This document shows positions 14,896 to 22,580 of a DNA stretch of 23,099 nt, piece after piece (positions within the stretch are counted from its first letter, which is position 1; each line of letters begins with the position of its first letter). A program made the translations under genes and the position numbers. Below the pieces are notes generated by a model. It worked only from the letters and a program-made list of their open reading frames with translations, had not been told where the DNA came from and searched no databases. The DNA comes from JBKJVQ01 sp046717125 (lineage in GTDB: Bacteria; Pseudomonadota; Alphaproteobacteria; Rhizobiales; Methyloligellaceae). The DNA is taken from assembly GCA_046717125.1 (NCBI GenBank), contig JBKJVQ010000205.1, positions 1-23,099 on the forward strand, given 5' to 3'.

Positions 14896-17631
14896 CTACT
14901 CCCGGCGCTGCCACCAGCCTCTGCGTGGCGACTTCTCCTCAAGGTCGACGACGACCGCGTGTTCGCGAAGCGGTTCGTCGACGGGCTTCGTTTCCTCGTA
15001 CGCTGCGTGCTCGTGCTCGGCTTCGATCGACTCTTCATGGTCCGTGCCGGTCTCGTCCGGCAGATCTTCGGTTTCGGCGGCAAGCGGTTCGGGCATGCCT
15101 TCGTCGCTGGCGACTTCCTCTTCGAACTCTTCCTCGGAGAGGGAACCAGAGTCGGCGCCGCTCACCGGATCGGCGGCGACGCCATTGCCGTTCTGCTGGC
15201 GTCCGCGCGCGCGTCTGCCGCCGCGGCGTCCTCTACGGCGAGGTTTTCTGGCGCGATCGTCGCCGTCACCCTCGCCAGCTTCGGGGGCAACAGTTTCGCG
15301 AAGCTCATCCGATGCGCCCTCTGCGTCTCCATCGTCTTCATCGTCGCCGTCGGCAATCGCGACGACGCGCGCCGGTGCATCCAGCCCGTTCGATGCCGAC
15401 GCGGCGTCATCGCCACGACCGCGGCCGCGCCTCCGGCGGCGCTTGCGCCCGTCGCGTCTTGCGTCGCCGTTCTCCGCCGTCTCATCGTCCTCGGCTTCTT
15501 CGACCGCTGGTACCGCTGCTACCGCTGCTACCGCTGCTTCCGCAGGCTCCGCGTCGGTATGGTGGGCCCAATCCATTTGGACGACGCTCGAGATGCGCTG
15601 AGGTGCGTGGGCGGCGGCGGAACGCTGCAGCGTGAACTGCGCCCCGTGCATGCCGCTGTCGGCCTCGATGCTGACCGCAACGCCGTAGCGCTGTTCGAGA
15701 TCGCGCAAATGCGACCGCTTCTGATTGAGAATGTAGAGCGCGGCCTCCACCGACGTGGTGGCACAGAGATTCGCCGGCCCTTCGGTCAGGAGGGAGTCTT
15801 CGATCGAGCGCAACACGTCGAGCGCGACCGACTCGGTCGAGCGCACGATGCCGGTTCCCTGACAGATCGCGCAAGGAGAGGTCGAGCCTTCGAGCATGCC
15901 GACGCGCAACCGTTGCCGGGACATTTCGAGCAGGCCGAAATGGCTGATGCGCCCGACCTGGATGCGGGCGCGATCATTGCGCAGCGCATCCTTCAGCCTG
16001 CGCTCGACGGCGCGTGGATTGCGACGCTCGTCCATGTCGATGAAATCGATCACGACCAAGCCGGCGAGATCGCGCAGGCGTAGCTGGCGTGCGATCTCGT
16101 CCGAGGCCTCGAGATTGGTCTTGAGCGCCGTGTCCTCGATATTGTGCTCGCGCGTGGCGCGGCCCGAATTCACGTCGATCGAGACGAGCGCCTCGGTCTG
16201 GTTGATGACGATATATCCGCCGGACTTGAGTACGACCTTGGGTGAGAACATCGCCGCAAGGTGCCGCTCGACCTGATAGCGGATGAAAAGCGGCTCGGGC
16301 TCCTTGTAGAGCTGGACGTTCTTCGCATGGCTCGGCATGAGCATGCGCATGAAGTCCTTGGCCTCGCGATAGGCTTCGTCGCCCGCGACCAGCACGGCGT
16401 CGATATCCTTGTTGTAGAGATCGCGGATCGACCGCTTGATCAGACTGCCTTCTTCGTAGACGAGGGCGGGTGCGCTTGAACGTAGCGTCAGGTCCCGGAC
16501 CGTCTCCCAAAGCCGCAGCAGATAGTCGTAGTCACGCTTGATCTCGATCTTGGTCCGCTGGGCCCCGGCCGTGCGGATGATGAGGCCCATGCCTTCGGGC
16601 ACTTCCAGCTCGCCCGCAATTTCCCGCAGGCGCTTGCGATCCGTCGGCGTCGTGATCTTGCGGGAGATGCCGCCGCCCCGCGCCGTGTTCGGCATCAGGA
16701 CAGTGTAGCGGCCGGCCAGTGAGAGGTAGGTCGTGAGCGCAGCGCCTTTGTTGCCGCGCTCTTCCTTGACGACCTGGACCAGAATGATCTGCCGCCGTTT
16801 GATGACTTCCTGGATTTTGTAGCTGCGGCGACGCCGTGCCCGGGGACGATCCGGCAGTTCTTCCAGCGCATCTTCGGAACCTACGGATTCGACGATGGCT
16901 TCGGGCGGCGTGGAGGTCTGGACAGCAGGCGGCGCGCCATTTCCGGCGAAATCTCCGGAGGCGTCGGCCTCCGCTGCATCGTCTTCATCCTCGCCGTCTT
17001 CATCGTCATCGTCGTCGTCATCAATCTCCTCGATCTCCTGGAGATGGCGCGACGGGGCTTCGTCTTCCGGCTGGTCTGCGGCCGGGGCAGGGGCTTTTTC
17101 GCTGACGGTTTCCGTGAAGCGGCTGGCTTCAAGCGCAATGGCATCGGACTCGTCGGAGTCAGCGGGATCGGCGGATCCTTCGGAGGATGCTGCGTTGGCA
17201 TCCGCCGCTTCGGCACGGGGCGTCTCCTCCCCCCGGCCGCCGCCCTTTCGGCTGCCGCGGCGTCCGCGCTCACGGCCGCGACGCTTGCGTCCGCTGGCGG
17301 CGGCATCTGCCTCGGCATCTTCCTCGGCCTGGGCGCGGCTTTCCTCTTCCGCTTCCTCTTCGAGGAGGGCCTGACGGTCGGCTATGGGGATCTGGTAGTA
17401 GTCGGGATGAATTTCGTTGAAGGCGAGGAAGCCGTGGCGGTTTCCGCCGAAATCAACGAACGCCGCCTGGAGCGATGGCTCGACGCGCGTCACCTTGGCC
17501 AGATAGATATTGCCCTTGAGTTGTTTTCTATGCGCGGATTCGTAGTCGAATTCCTCGACGCGATTGCCGTCCACGACGACCACACGGGTCTCCTCGGGAT
17601 GGGCGGCATCGATCAGCATCTTGCTTTTCAT
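14896..17631 (-). CDS. rne: Ribonuclease E
   Basis: The main endoribonuclease of mRNA decay and rRNA/tRNA maturation and the scaffold of the degradosome. The product has 911 residues. The S1 domain starts near 37 (GNIYLAKVTRVEPSLQAAFVDFGGNRHGFLAF) and is split by an insertion at about 90-265 that is first acidic, then basic (KRRGRERGRRGSRKGGGRG), then acidic with seven consecutive Asp (204-210), and ends at RARRRRSYKIQEV. The catalytic core has VSIDVNSGRATRE (Asp486) and VVIDFIDM (Asp529), 43 residues apart as in E. coli Asp303/Asp346, and the zinc-link CAICQGTG (Cys587, Cys590). The C-terminal third is low-complexity with Arg-rich and Asp/Glu-rich blocks and ends RRGWWQRRE, typical of this group. 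GGAGA lies nine bases before the ATG. A strong hairpin in the leader suggests autoregulation. Confidence 0.96.
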   Translation of the reverse strand: MKSKMLIDAAHPEETRVVVVDGNRVEEFDYESAHRKQLKGNIYLAKVTRVEPSLQAAFVDFGGNRHGFLAFNEIHPDYYQIPIADRQALLEEEAEEESRAQAEEDAEADAAASGRKRRGRERGRRGSRKGGGRGEETPRAEAADANAASSEGSADPADSDESDAIALEASRFTETVSEKAPAPAADQPEDEAPSRHLQEIEEIDDDDDDDEDGEDEDDAAEADASGDFAGNGAPPAVQTSTPPEAIVESVGSEDALEELPDRPRARRRRSYKIQEVIKRRQIILVQVVKEERGNKGAALTTYLSLAGRYTVLMPNTARGGGISRKITTPTDRKRLREIAGELEVPEGMGLIIRTAGAQRTKIEIKRDYDYLLRLWETVRDLTLRSSAPALVYEEGSLIKRSIRDLYNKDIDAVLVAGDEAYREAKDFMRMLMPSHAKNVQLYKEPEPLFIRYQVERHLAAMFSPKVVLKSGGYIVINQTEALVSIDVNSGRATREHNIEDTALKTNLEASDEIARQLRLRDLAGLVVIDFIDMDERRNPRAVERRLKDALRNDRARIQVGRISHFGLLEMSRQRLRVGMLEGSTSPCAICQGTGIVRSTESVALDVLRSIEDSLLTEGPANLCATTSVEAALYILNQKRSHLRDLEQRYGVAVSIEADSGMHGAQFTLQRSAAAHAPQRISSVVQMDWAHHTDAEPAEAAVAAVAAVPAVEEAEDDETAENGDARRDGRKRRRRRGRGRGDDAASASNGLDAPARVVAIADGDDEDDGDAEGASDELRETVAPEAGEGDGDDRARKPRRRGRRGGRRARGRQQNGNGVAADPVSGADSGSLSEEEFEEEVASDEGMPEPLAAETEDLPDETGTDHEESIEAEHEHAAYEETKPVDEPLREHAVVVDLEEKSPRRGWWQRRE
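15511..15537. repeat. Three tandem copies of a 9-bp unit within rne
   Basis: TACCGCTGC occurs at 15511, 15520 and 15529 in perfect register. On the rne strand it encodes a repeated Ala-Ala-Val-type stretch in the low-complexity C-terminal region. The unit is a multiple of three, so copy-number change would keep the frame. Confidence 0.75.
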
Positions 17632-17678
17632 TTTGGAAAGTCTCCGGCGCGCTTAGCCGGGCGGGACTTAAATACGTC

Positions 17679-17698
17679 CGCCGCGCTTTCGCGCGGCG
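17679..17698 (-). promoter_or_regulatory. Strong GNRA-type hairpin in the rne 5' leader
   Basis: On the rne strand the sequence is CGCCGCGC-GAAA-GCGCGGCG: a perfect 8-bp all-GC stem closed by a GAAA tetraloop, an especially stable RNA fold. It lies 48 nt upstream of the rne ATG. A second, weaker hairpin (CCGGC...GCCGG, 17643-17659 region) lies between it and the start codon. In E. coli, structured elements of the rne leader let RNase E cut its own mRNA; a similar role here is inferred. Confidence 0.55.
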
Positions 17699-18239
17699 TG
17701 TCGCCGGCGCGCGCATGATGTTGTTAGAACACGATTCGTCGAGGCGCCGCACGCCATCGCCCCGGCGCGCAACACGCGCCATCGCCGTAAAGCGGCCGCC
17801 GAGGCCGCGCGCGAAGCGCGGACAATCGTGCGGTGACGATGATGCGGTGGGCGTCATGGGTAGCGCGTTGCGCATCCAGGTCCTCTTGACGCCGCGCCAG
17901 AAGGTGGACGCGGCGGGTGCGAGATCGGCAAGAGAGCGATTTTCCGGATCCCGGCCGCCCTCGACCGGACCTTCCGAAGGAGCAATCCCATCCCGGAAGC
18001 GTCAAAATACATTCATATACTGCCGGCGCGAGTCGGCCTGAGACCGATGTCTGCCGCGGTCGCAATTTCGGCGACCGGACCGTTCTGCCTGGCACGCAGG
18101 CGCACAGCCATCGTTCTTTTAGGGTTGCGCCAGCCGCTTTGGCAAGTACGCATTATCGCGCCGGGTCAGACATTTGCGGCGTTTATGCACGATTATTCGT
18201 GCGCAACTGGCGGGCTCTGGCCGTAGCGGGGCCATAAGT

Positions 18240-18245
18240 TATGAT
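18240..18245 (+). promoter_or_regulatory. Possible -10 element for the amidase-PBP1A transcript
   Basis: TATGAT is one base from the sigma-70 -10 consensus and sits in a short AT-rich patch. The best -35 at 17 bp is CTGGCC (18217-18222), only a half match. Transcription would start near 18252, shortly before the amidase start candidates. Confidence 0.3.
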
Positions 18246-18319
18246 TAACGCATCGTGACTAGAATGGCTCAAGCCGAGCGAAATTGCGCCAATGGCGCGT
18301 GTCTGCACACGGGAGAAGC

Positions 18320-19546
18320 GTGATCCTCGCCTTTCGCACCCTGCTGCTATTGGTCGTCGTCACAGTCGGGTGCGGGTCCGCGCCTGACTATGCGTCCGCC
18401 GGCCAGAACGGGGCGGCTGTCGCAAACGATGCGCGGCTCGGTGGCGACGCCAAGCGCACCCGCTTCGTCGCCGATCTGTCAAAGAAGGTCGATTTCCGGG
18501 TGTTTGCGCTGGCCGATCCCTATCGGGTGATTGTCGATCTGCCCGACGTGAATTTCCAGCTCCCATCGGGCGTCGGGCAGGAGAGCCGGGGTCTCGTTAC
18601 AGCCTACCGGTACGGACTTTTCGCGCCCGGCAAGTCGCGCATCGTGATCGATGTCTCCGGCCCGGTCCTGATCGACAAATCCTATGCGCTCGATGCGGCG
18701 GACGGTCAGCCGGCGCGCCTCGTCATCGATCTCGTGCCAACCGACGCCAAGACGTTCCTTGCGAAGAGCGCGGAAGCCCCACCGCCCCCTGCGAGACAGA
18801 GCCATGCCCCGGCCGAACAGCCGCCGGCGCAGATCGCGAAAAAGGCCAAACCGGTCATCGTCATCGATCCGGGTCACGGTGGCATCGATCCCGGCGCGAC
18901 CAGCCCCAATGGCATTACGGAAAAGAGCGTCGTCTTTGAATTCGCTCGTGCACTGAAGAAGACGCTCGACAAGGACGGACGCTACGAAGTTCATTTGACG
19001 CGCACCATCGATACGGTTGTTCCTCTGCGGGACCGAACGGCCATGGCGCGCGCGAAGGGCGCGTCGCTGTTCATCTCGGTTCATGCGGACTCGCTGTCGT
19101 CCCGGTCGTCGCGGGCGGTGCGGGGATCGGCGATCTATACGCTGTCGGAGCGGGCCTCCGACGATGAGGCGCGCGCGCTGGCGGCGAAGGAAAACAAGGC
19201 GGATATCATCGCGGGTGTCGACCTGCCGCCAGATTCCGATGAGGTCACGAACATTCTGATCGAGCTGGCGCAGCGCGAGACCAACAATTTGTCCGCGCAT
19301 CTTGCGCATAATCTCGCGGGCGAGATGCGGCGCGCGACGTCAATGCACCGCAAGCCGATTCGTTCGGCGGGTTTTGCAGTGCTCAAGGCGCCGGATCTGC
19401 CGTCCGTGCTGCTCGAGCTCGGCTATCTCACCAATAAGGAAGACGAGAAGCTTCTGACCTCGGATGCGTGGCGCATCAAGGTCGCCGCATCGATCAAGGA
19501 AGCCGTCGATAATTATTTCGCCAAGCAGATGGCCCGCGTTCCTTGA
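18320..19546 (+). CDS. amiC: N-acetylmuramoyl-L-alanine amidase (AmiC-like, AMIN plus Amidase_3)
   Basis: Periplasmic zinc amidase that cuts the peptide stem from peptidoglycan during daughter-cell separation. From GTG 18320 the product is 408 residues: a signal peptide (ILAFRTLLLLVVVTVG, with Cys18 as a weak lipobox candidate), an AMIN domain at about 40-148 that targets septal wall (RTRFVADLSKKVDFRVFALADPYRVIVDLP, KSRIVIDVSGPV), a Pro/Ala linker, and Amidase_3 at about 176-402. The amidase has zinc/catalytic motifs DPGHGGIDPG, GITEKSVV, FISVHADS and LLELGYLTN. Start: GGGAGA stands just before GTG 18320; in-frame GTG 18299 and TTG 18284 would lengthen it to at most 420. PBP1A follows 130 bp later, and the amidase-PBP1A-prfB order is common in Hyphomicrobiales. 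Confidence 0.92.
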   Translation: MILAFRTLLLLVVVTVGCGSAPDYASAGQNGAAVANDARLGGDAKRTRFVADLSKKVDFRVFALADPYRVIVDLPDVNFQLPSGVGQESRGLVTAYRYGLFAPGKSRIVIDVSGPVLIDKSYALDAADGQPARLVIDLVPTDAKTFLAKSAEAPPPPARQSHAPAEQPPAQIAKKAKPVIVIDPGHGGIDPGATSPNGITEKSVVFEFARALKKTLDKDGRYEVHLTRTIDTVVPLRDRTAMARAKGASLFISVHADSLSSRSSRAVRGSAIYTLSERASDDEARALAAKENKADIIAGVDLPPDSDEVTNILIELAQRETNNLSAHLAHNLAGEMRRATSMHRKPIRSAGFAVLKAPDLPSVLLELGYLTNKEDEKLLTSDAWRIKVAASIKEAVDNYFAKQMARVP

Positions 19547-19676
19547 AACCCGATATCGGGGCGGTCGCAAGGGTATGAAGCGGCCCGCCTGAGCTCGCTT
19601 TCTCGCCATATTTTCCTGTAGTTTAGAGCGGGAATCGGCCGGCGTGGCGGACATCGCCGGCGAACGGGTGGCTTGA

Positions 19677-22391
19677 ATGGATATTACGGCTCCTATCGTA
19701 CCGCGCGACCGGCGCCGCAGAAGGCGCGGCGGCCCCATGCTGCGGTTCTTCGGCTTCCTCTTCGCCGTCGGCATGATCCTTTTCGTCACCGCAGCCGCCG
19801 GTGCCGCCTTCCTTTTGTGGAAGACATCGCAGGAACTGCCGGACTACGAGGCGCTCGCCAATTACGAGCCGCCCGTGATGACGCGCCTGCATGCCCATGA
19901 CGGCAGCCTGATCGCCGAATATGCGAGGGAGCGCCGTCTTTACGTCCCCATGAACGGCATTCCCGCGCTGCTCGTGAATGCGTTCATCTCGGCGGAAGAC
20001 AAGAATTTCTACCAGCATGGCGGTCTCGACGTGCAGGGCATCCTCCGCGCAGTCGTGACCAATGTGAACAATCTGCAGTCCGGACGCCGGCCGGTGGGCG
20101 CGTCGACCATCACGCAGCAGGTGGCCAAGAATTTTCTCCTCACCAACGACCTGAACTATGAGCGCAAGATCAAGGAGGCGATCCTTGCCATCCGTATCGA
20201 GCGCGCGTTCACCAAGGAACAGATCCTCGAACTTTATCTCAACGAGATCTATCTCGGTCTGCATTCCTACGGGGTCGCCGCGGCTGCGTTGAATTACTGG
20301 GGCAAGTCCCTCAGCGAGCTGTCGCTGTCGGATGTGGCGTATCTGGCGGCCCTCCCGAAGGGTCCGAACAACTACCACCCGTTCCGGAAGACGGAAGAGG
20401 CGATCGAGCGCCGTAACTGGGTGATCGACCGCATGGTCGAGAACGGCTACGCGTCTGCGGACGAAGGCGAGAAGGCAAAAGCCTCGCCGCTGAATGTCGA
20501 TCCAAGGCCGTTCGGCGCGCATATCTACGCGGCCGAGTTTTTCGCCGAAGAGGTGCGCCGCGAGATCATTGCCCTGTTCGGAGAGAAGAAGCTCTACGAG
20601 GGCGGCCTGTCCGTCCGCACCACGCTGGATCCGAACCTGCAGCAGATTGCACGTAAGGTCCTGGTCGACGGGCTGGTCGACTACGACCGCCGCCACGGCT
20701 ATCGCGGCGCGATCAAGCAGGTCGAGGTCTCTGGCGATTGGGGTGCGACTCTCGCCAAGGTTCCCGCGCTGACTGATATCGCGCCATGGCGTCTGGCCGT
20801 CGTGCTTGAAGTTGCGAAGGATAAGGCGGTCGTTGGATTGCAGCCGGGTCGCCTGTCCTCGGGCAAGATCGAGCCGGAACGCGTAACCGGCGAAATCGCA
20901 TTCTCCGAAATGAAATGGGCGCGGCGGGTGCTCAAAAATGGCCGGCTCGGTGGCGCACCGAAATCCGCGAACGACGTGCTGGAGGTCGGCGACGTCGTCT
21001 ATGTCGCTCCTGCCGAAGTGAAGAAGGACGCCAAGGCCAGGAAAAAGGAGCTTGAGGCCGAGGTCGAGGCGATCGTCGAGGGCGAACACGCACAGGCGGA
21101 GAAGAATATCCCCTGGACGCTGATGCAGAAGCCGGCGATCGAAGGCGCGCTGGTCGCGCTCGATCCCCATACCGGTCGCGTGCGCGCCCTCGTGGGCGGT
21201 TTCTCCTTCTCCGATGGTGAGTTCGATCGTGCGGTCCAGGCGCGGCGGCAGCCGGGTTCGTCGTTCAAGCCGCTGGTCTACACGGCGGCGCTCGACAATG
21301 GCTATCAGCCCAACTCAATCATTTTGGATGCGCCGATCACGATCTCGCAGGGACCTGGCCAGAAGGCCTGGTCGCCGAAGAACTACGACGCGGGGAAGGC
21401 GGCTGGGCCTTCGACGCTGCGCCTCGGTATTGAGAAGTCGCGCAATCTCATGACCGTGCGTCTGGCGCAGGACATGGGCATGCCGCTCATCGCCGAATAT
21501 TCGCGCCGCTTCGGCGTCTACGAAAATCTGATGCCGGTGCTCTCTATGGCGCTCGGCGCGGGAGAAACCACGCTGCTGCAGATGACGGCCGCATACGGCA
21601 TGATCGACAATGGCGGCAAACAGATCAAGCCGACGCTGGTCGATCGCATCCAGGACCGCTACGGCCGGACAATCTGGCGGCACGATTCGCGCGACTGCTC
21701 CGGATGCTCCGCCCGCACCTGGGAGCAGCAGGAAGAGCCCGTCCTGAAGGACGATCGCAAGCAGATCATCGACCCGATCGCGGCCGCCCAGATGGTCTCG
21801 ATGCTGGAAGGCGTCGTGCAGCGCGGCACCGGTTACAAGATCAAGGCCGTGGGCCGTCCGCTCGCCGGCAAGACCGGCACGACCAATGATGAGAAGGATG
21901 CGTGGTTCGTTGGCTTCTCGCCCGACCTCGCGGTCGGCGTCTTTGTGGGCTTTGATCAGCCCAAGCCGATGGGCCGCGGCGAAACCGGCGGCGGCATCTC
22001 CGCTCCAATTTTCCGCGATTTCATGCAGCTTGCGCTGGCCGACCAGCCGGCTGTGCCGTTCCGCACCCCTCCCGGCGTGAAGATGGTTCGCGTCAATCTC
22101 AAGACCGGCGTCCGCAGCGGTGGAGAGGGTGCGACGATCGAGGAAGTTTTCCGCGACGACTCCAACCCCCAAGGGGACAGCATCGCGGTAATCGGGGCGT
22201 CGGAAGGCGATCCGTCGCGATGGAACAATGCGCCGACGCCTCAGCCCGGAGGCTTTGACGACAGTCTCGGCGGCGTCTCTCCCGGCGAGGATTCGGATGG
22301 CGGTGGAGGGGGGTGGGAAACAGCTCCGCCGTCGGACGATGGCGGAGCTGAGCCGCCCCCGCCGGCGGATGATTTTGGCGGCCTCTTCTAG
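19677..22391 (+). CDS. mrcA: Penicillin-binding protein 1A (transglycosylase/transpeptidase)
   Basis: Bifunctional class A PBP that polymerises and crosslinks peptidoglycan. The 904 residues begin with a basic cytoplasmic tail (RDRRRRRRGG), then a transmembrane anchor at about 21-48. The GT51 domain has catalytic Glu107 in ISAEDKNFYQHGGLD, then GASTITQQVAKNFLL and RKIKEAILAIRIERAFTKEQILELYLNEIYLG. An inserted domain (about 290-480) is typical of PBP1A. The transpeptidase has Ser528 in PGSSFK (SxxK), SRN at 588-590 and KTGT at 732-735. A CxxC pair (Cys674, Cys677, DCSGCS) lies before the KTG motif, as I recall for related Hyphomicrobiales PBP1A. The C-terminal 60 or so residues are a Gly/Pro/Asp-rich tail ending DDFGGLF. 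It lies 130 bp after the amidase and 189 bp before prfB. Confidence 0.95.
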   Translation: MDITAPIVPRDRRRRRRGGPMLRFFGFLFAVGMILFVTAAAGAAFLLWKTSQELPDYEALANYEPPVMTRLHAHDGSLIAEYARERRLYVPMNGIPALLVNAFISAEDKNFYQHGGLDVQGILRAVVTNVNNLQSGRRPVGASTITQQVAKNFLLTNDLNYERKIKEAILAIRIERAFTKEQILELYLNEIYLGLHSYGVAAAALNYWGKSLSELSLSDVAYLAALPKGPNNYHPFRKTEEAIERRNWVIDRMVENGYASADEGEKAKASPLNVDPRPFGAHIYAAEFFAEEVRREIIALFGEKKLYEGGLSVRTTLDPNLQQIARKVLVDGLVDYDRRHGYRGAIKQVEVSGDWGATLAKVPALTDIAPWRLAVVLEVAKDKAVVGLQPGRLSSGKIEPERVTGEIAFSEMKWARRVLKNGRLGGAPKSANDVLEVGDVVYVAPAEVKKDAKARKKELEAEVEAIVEGEHAQAEKNIPWTLMQKPAIEGALVALDPHTGRVRALVGGFSFSDGEFDRAVQARRQPGSSFKPLVYTAALDNGYQPNSIILDAPITISQGPGQKAWSPKNYDAGKAAGPSTLRLGIEKSRNLMTVRLAQDMGMPLIAEYSRRFGVYENLMPVLSMALGAGETTLLQMTAAYGMIDNGGKQIKPTLVDRIQDRYGRTIWRHDSRDCSGCSARTWEQQEEPVLKDDRKQIIDPIAAAQMVSMLEGVVQRGTGYKIKAVGRPLAGKTGTTNDEKDAWFVGFSPDLAVGVFVGFDQPKPMGRGETGGGISAPIFRDFMQLALADQPAVPFRTPPGVKMVRVNLKTGVRSGGEGATIEEVFRDDSNPQGDSIAVIGASEGDPSRWNNAPTPQPGGFDDSLGGVSPGEDSDGGGGGWETAPPSDDGGAEPPPPADDFGGLF

Positions 22392-22456
22392 CGCGATTGC
22401 GTAGCGGAGGTTTGCGGCAGCCGTCCGGGCGTTGCCAACGGCCGCGCGACACTCTA

Positions 22457-22504
22457 GATCACGATGACTTCGGATTGAATCAATCCGAAGTCATGAACGT
22501 GATC
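22457..22504. repeat. Long near-perfect palindrome between mrcA and prfB
   Basis: Arms ATGACTTCGGATTGA (22464-22478) and TCAATCCGAAGTCAT (22480-22494) pair perfectly around one base. The stem extends outward with GATCACG (22457-22463) and CGTGATC (22498-22504) past a 3-nt bulge (GAA), for 22 bp in all. The left arm recurs at 14735-14752. It could act as a transcript end for mrcA, an mRNA stabiliser, or a mobile REP-like element. Confidence 0.75.
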
Positions 22505-22517
22505 GGCTTCAAAGGTT

Positions 22518-22566
22518 GAGCATGATGTTGTCCGAAAACCGCTTCACACTTTTCGGCATCATGCTC
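22518..22566. repeat. REP-like palindrome of the Hyphomicrobiales type upstream of prfB
   Basis: GAGCATGATG (22518-22527) pairs with CATCATGCTC (22557-22566), and CCGAAAA (22532-22538) pairs with TTTTCGG (22550-22556), leaving a 4-nt bulge on the left and an 11-nt loop. The pattern GAGCATGAT...CCGAAAA...TTTTCGG..ATCATGCTC is one I recognise as dispersed many times in Hyphomicrobiales genomes. It ends 14 bp before the prfB ATG, so it lies in the prfB leader or promoter. Confidence 0.75.
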
Positions 22567-22580
22567 TAAGCGATCGCGCC

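Larger units (their letters stand above)
17632..18319. other. Divergent intergenic region between rne and the amidase gene
   Basis: These 688 bp hold the rne leader (hairpin at 17679-17698) and promoters for both directions. An AT-rich island at 18003-18020 stands out in GC-rich sequence and reads TATATGAAT on the rne strand, a candidate -10 region that would give a leader of nearly 400 nt. Two palindromes occur: GGTCGC/GCGACC at 18058-18076 and GCACGA-TTAT-TCGTGC at 18187-18202; either could be an operator. I see no protein-coding gene: the open frames present are arginine-rich and lack familiar motifs. Confidence 0.45.

Noticed and set aside
14863..16083. 406-codon plus-strand frame opposite rne
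   Set aside because: It overlaps the low-complexity and catalytic parts of RNase E in antisense and shows no domain of its own.
17715..18237. Small proteins in the rne-amidase gap
   Set aside because: The open frames here are arginine-rich, overlap one another on both strands and show no known domain; the region is better explained as leaders and promoters.
19623..21170. 515-codon open frame on the minus strand opposite mrcA
   Set aside because: It is the shadow of the PBP1A gene: arginine/leucine-rich composition, no family motif, and the sense strand has every catalytic motif.
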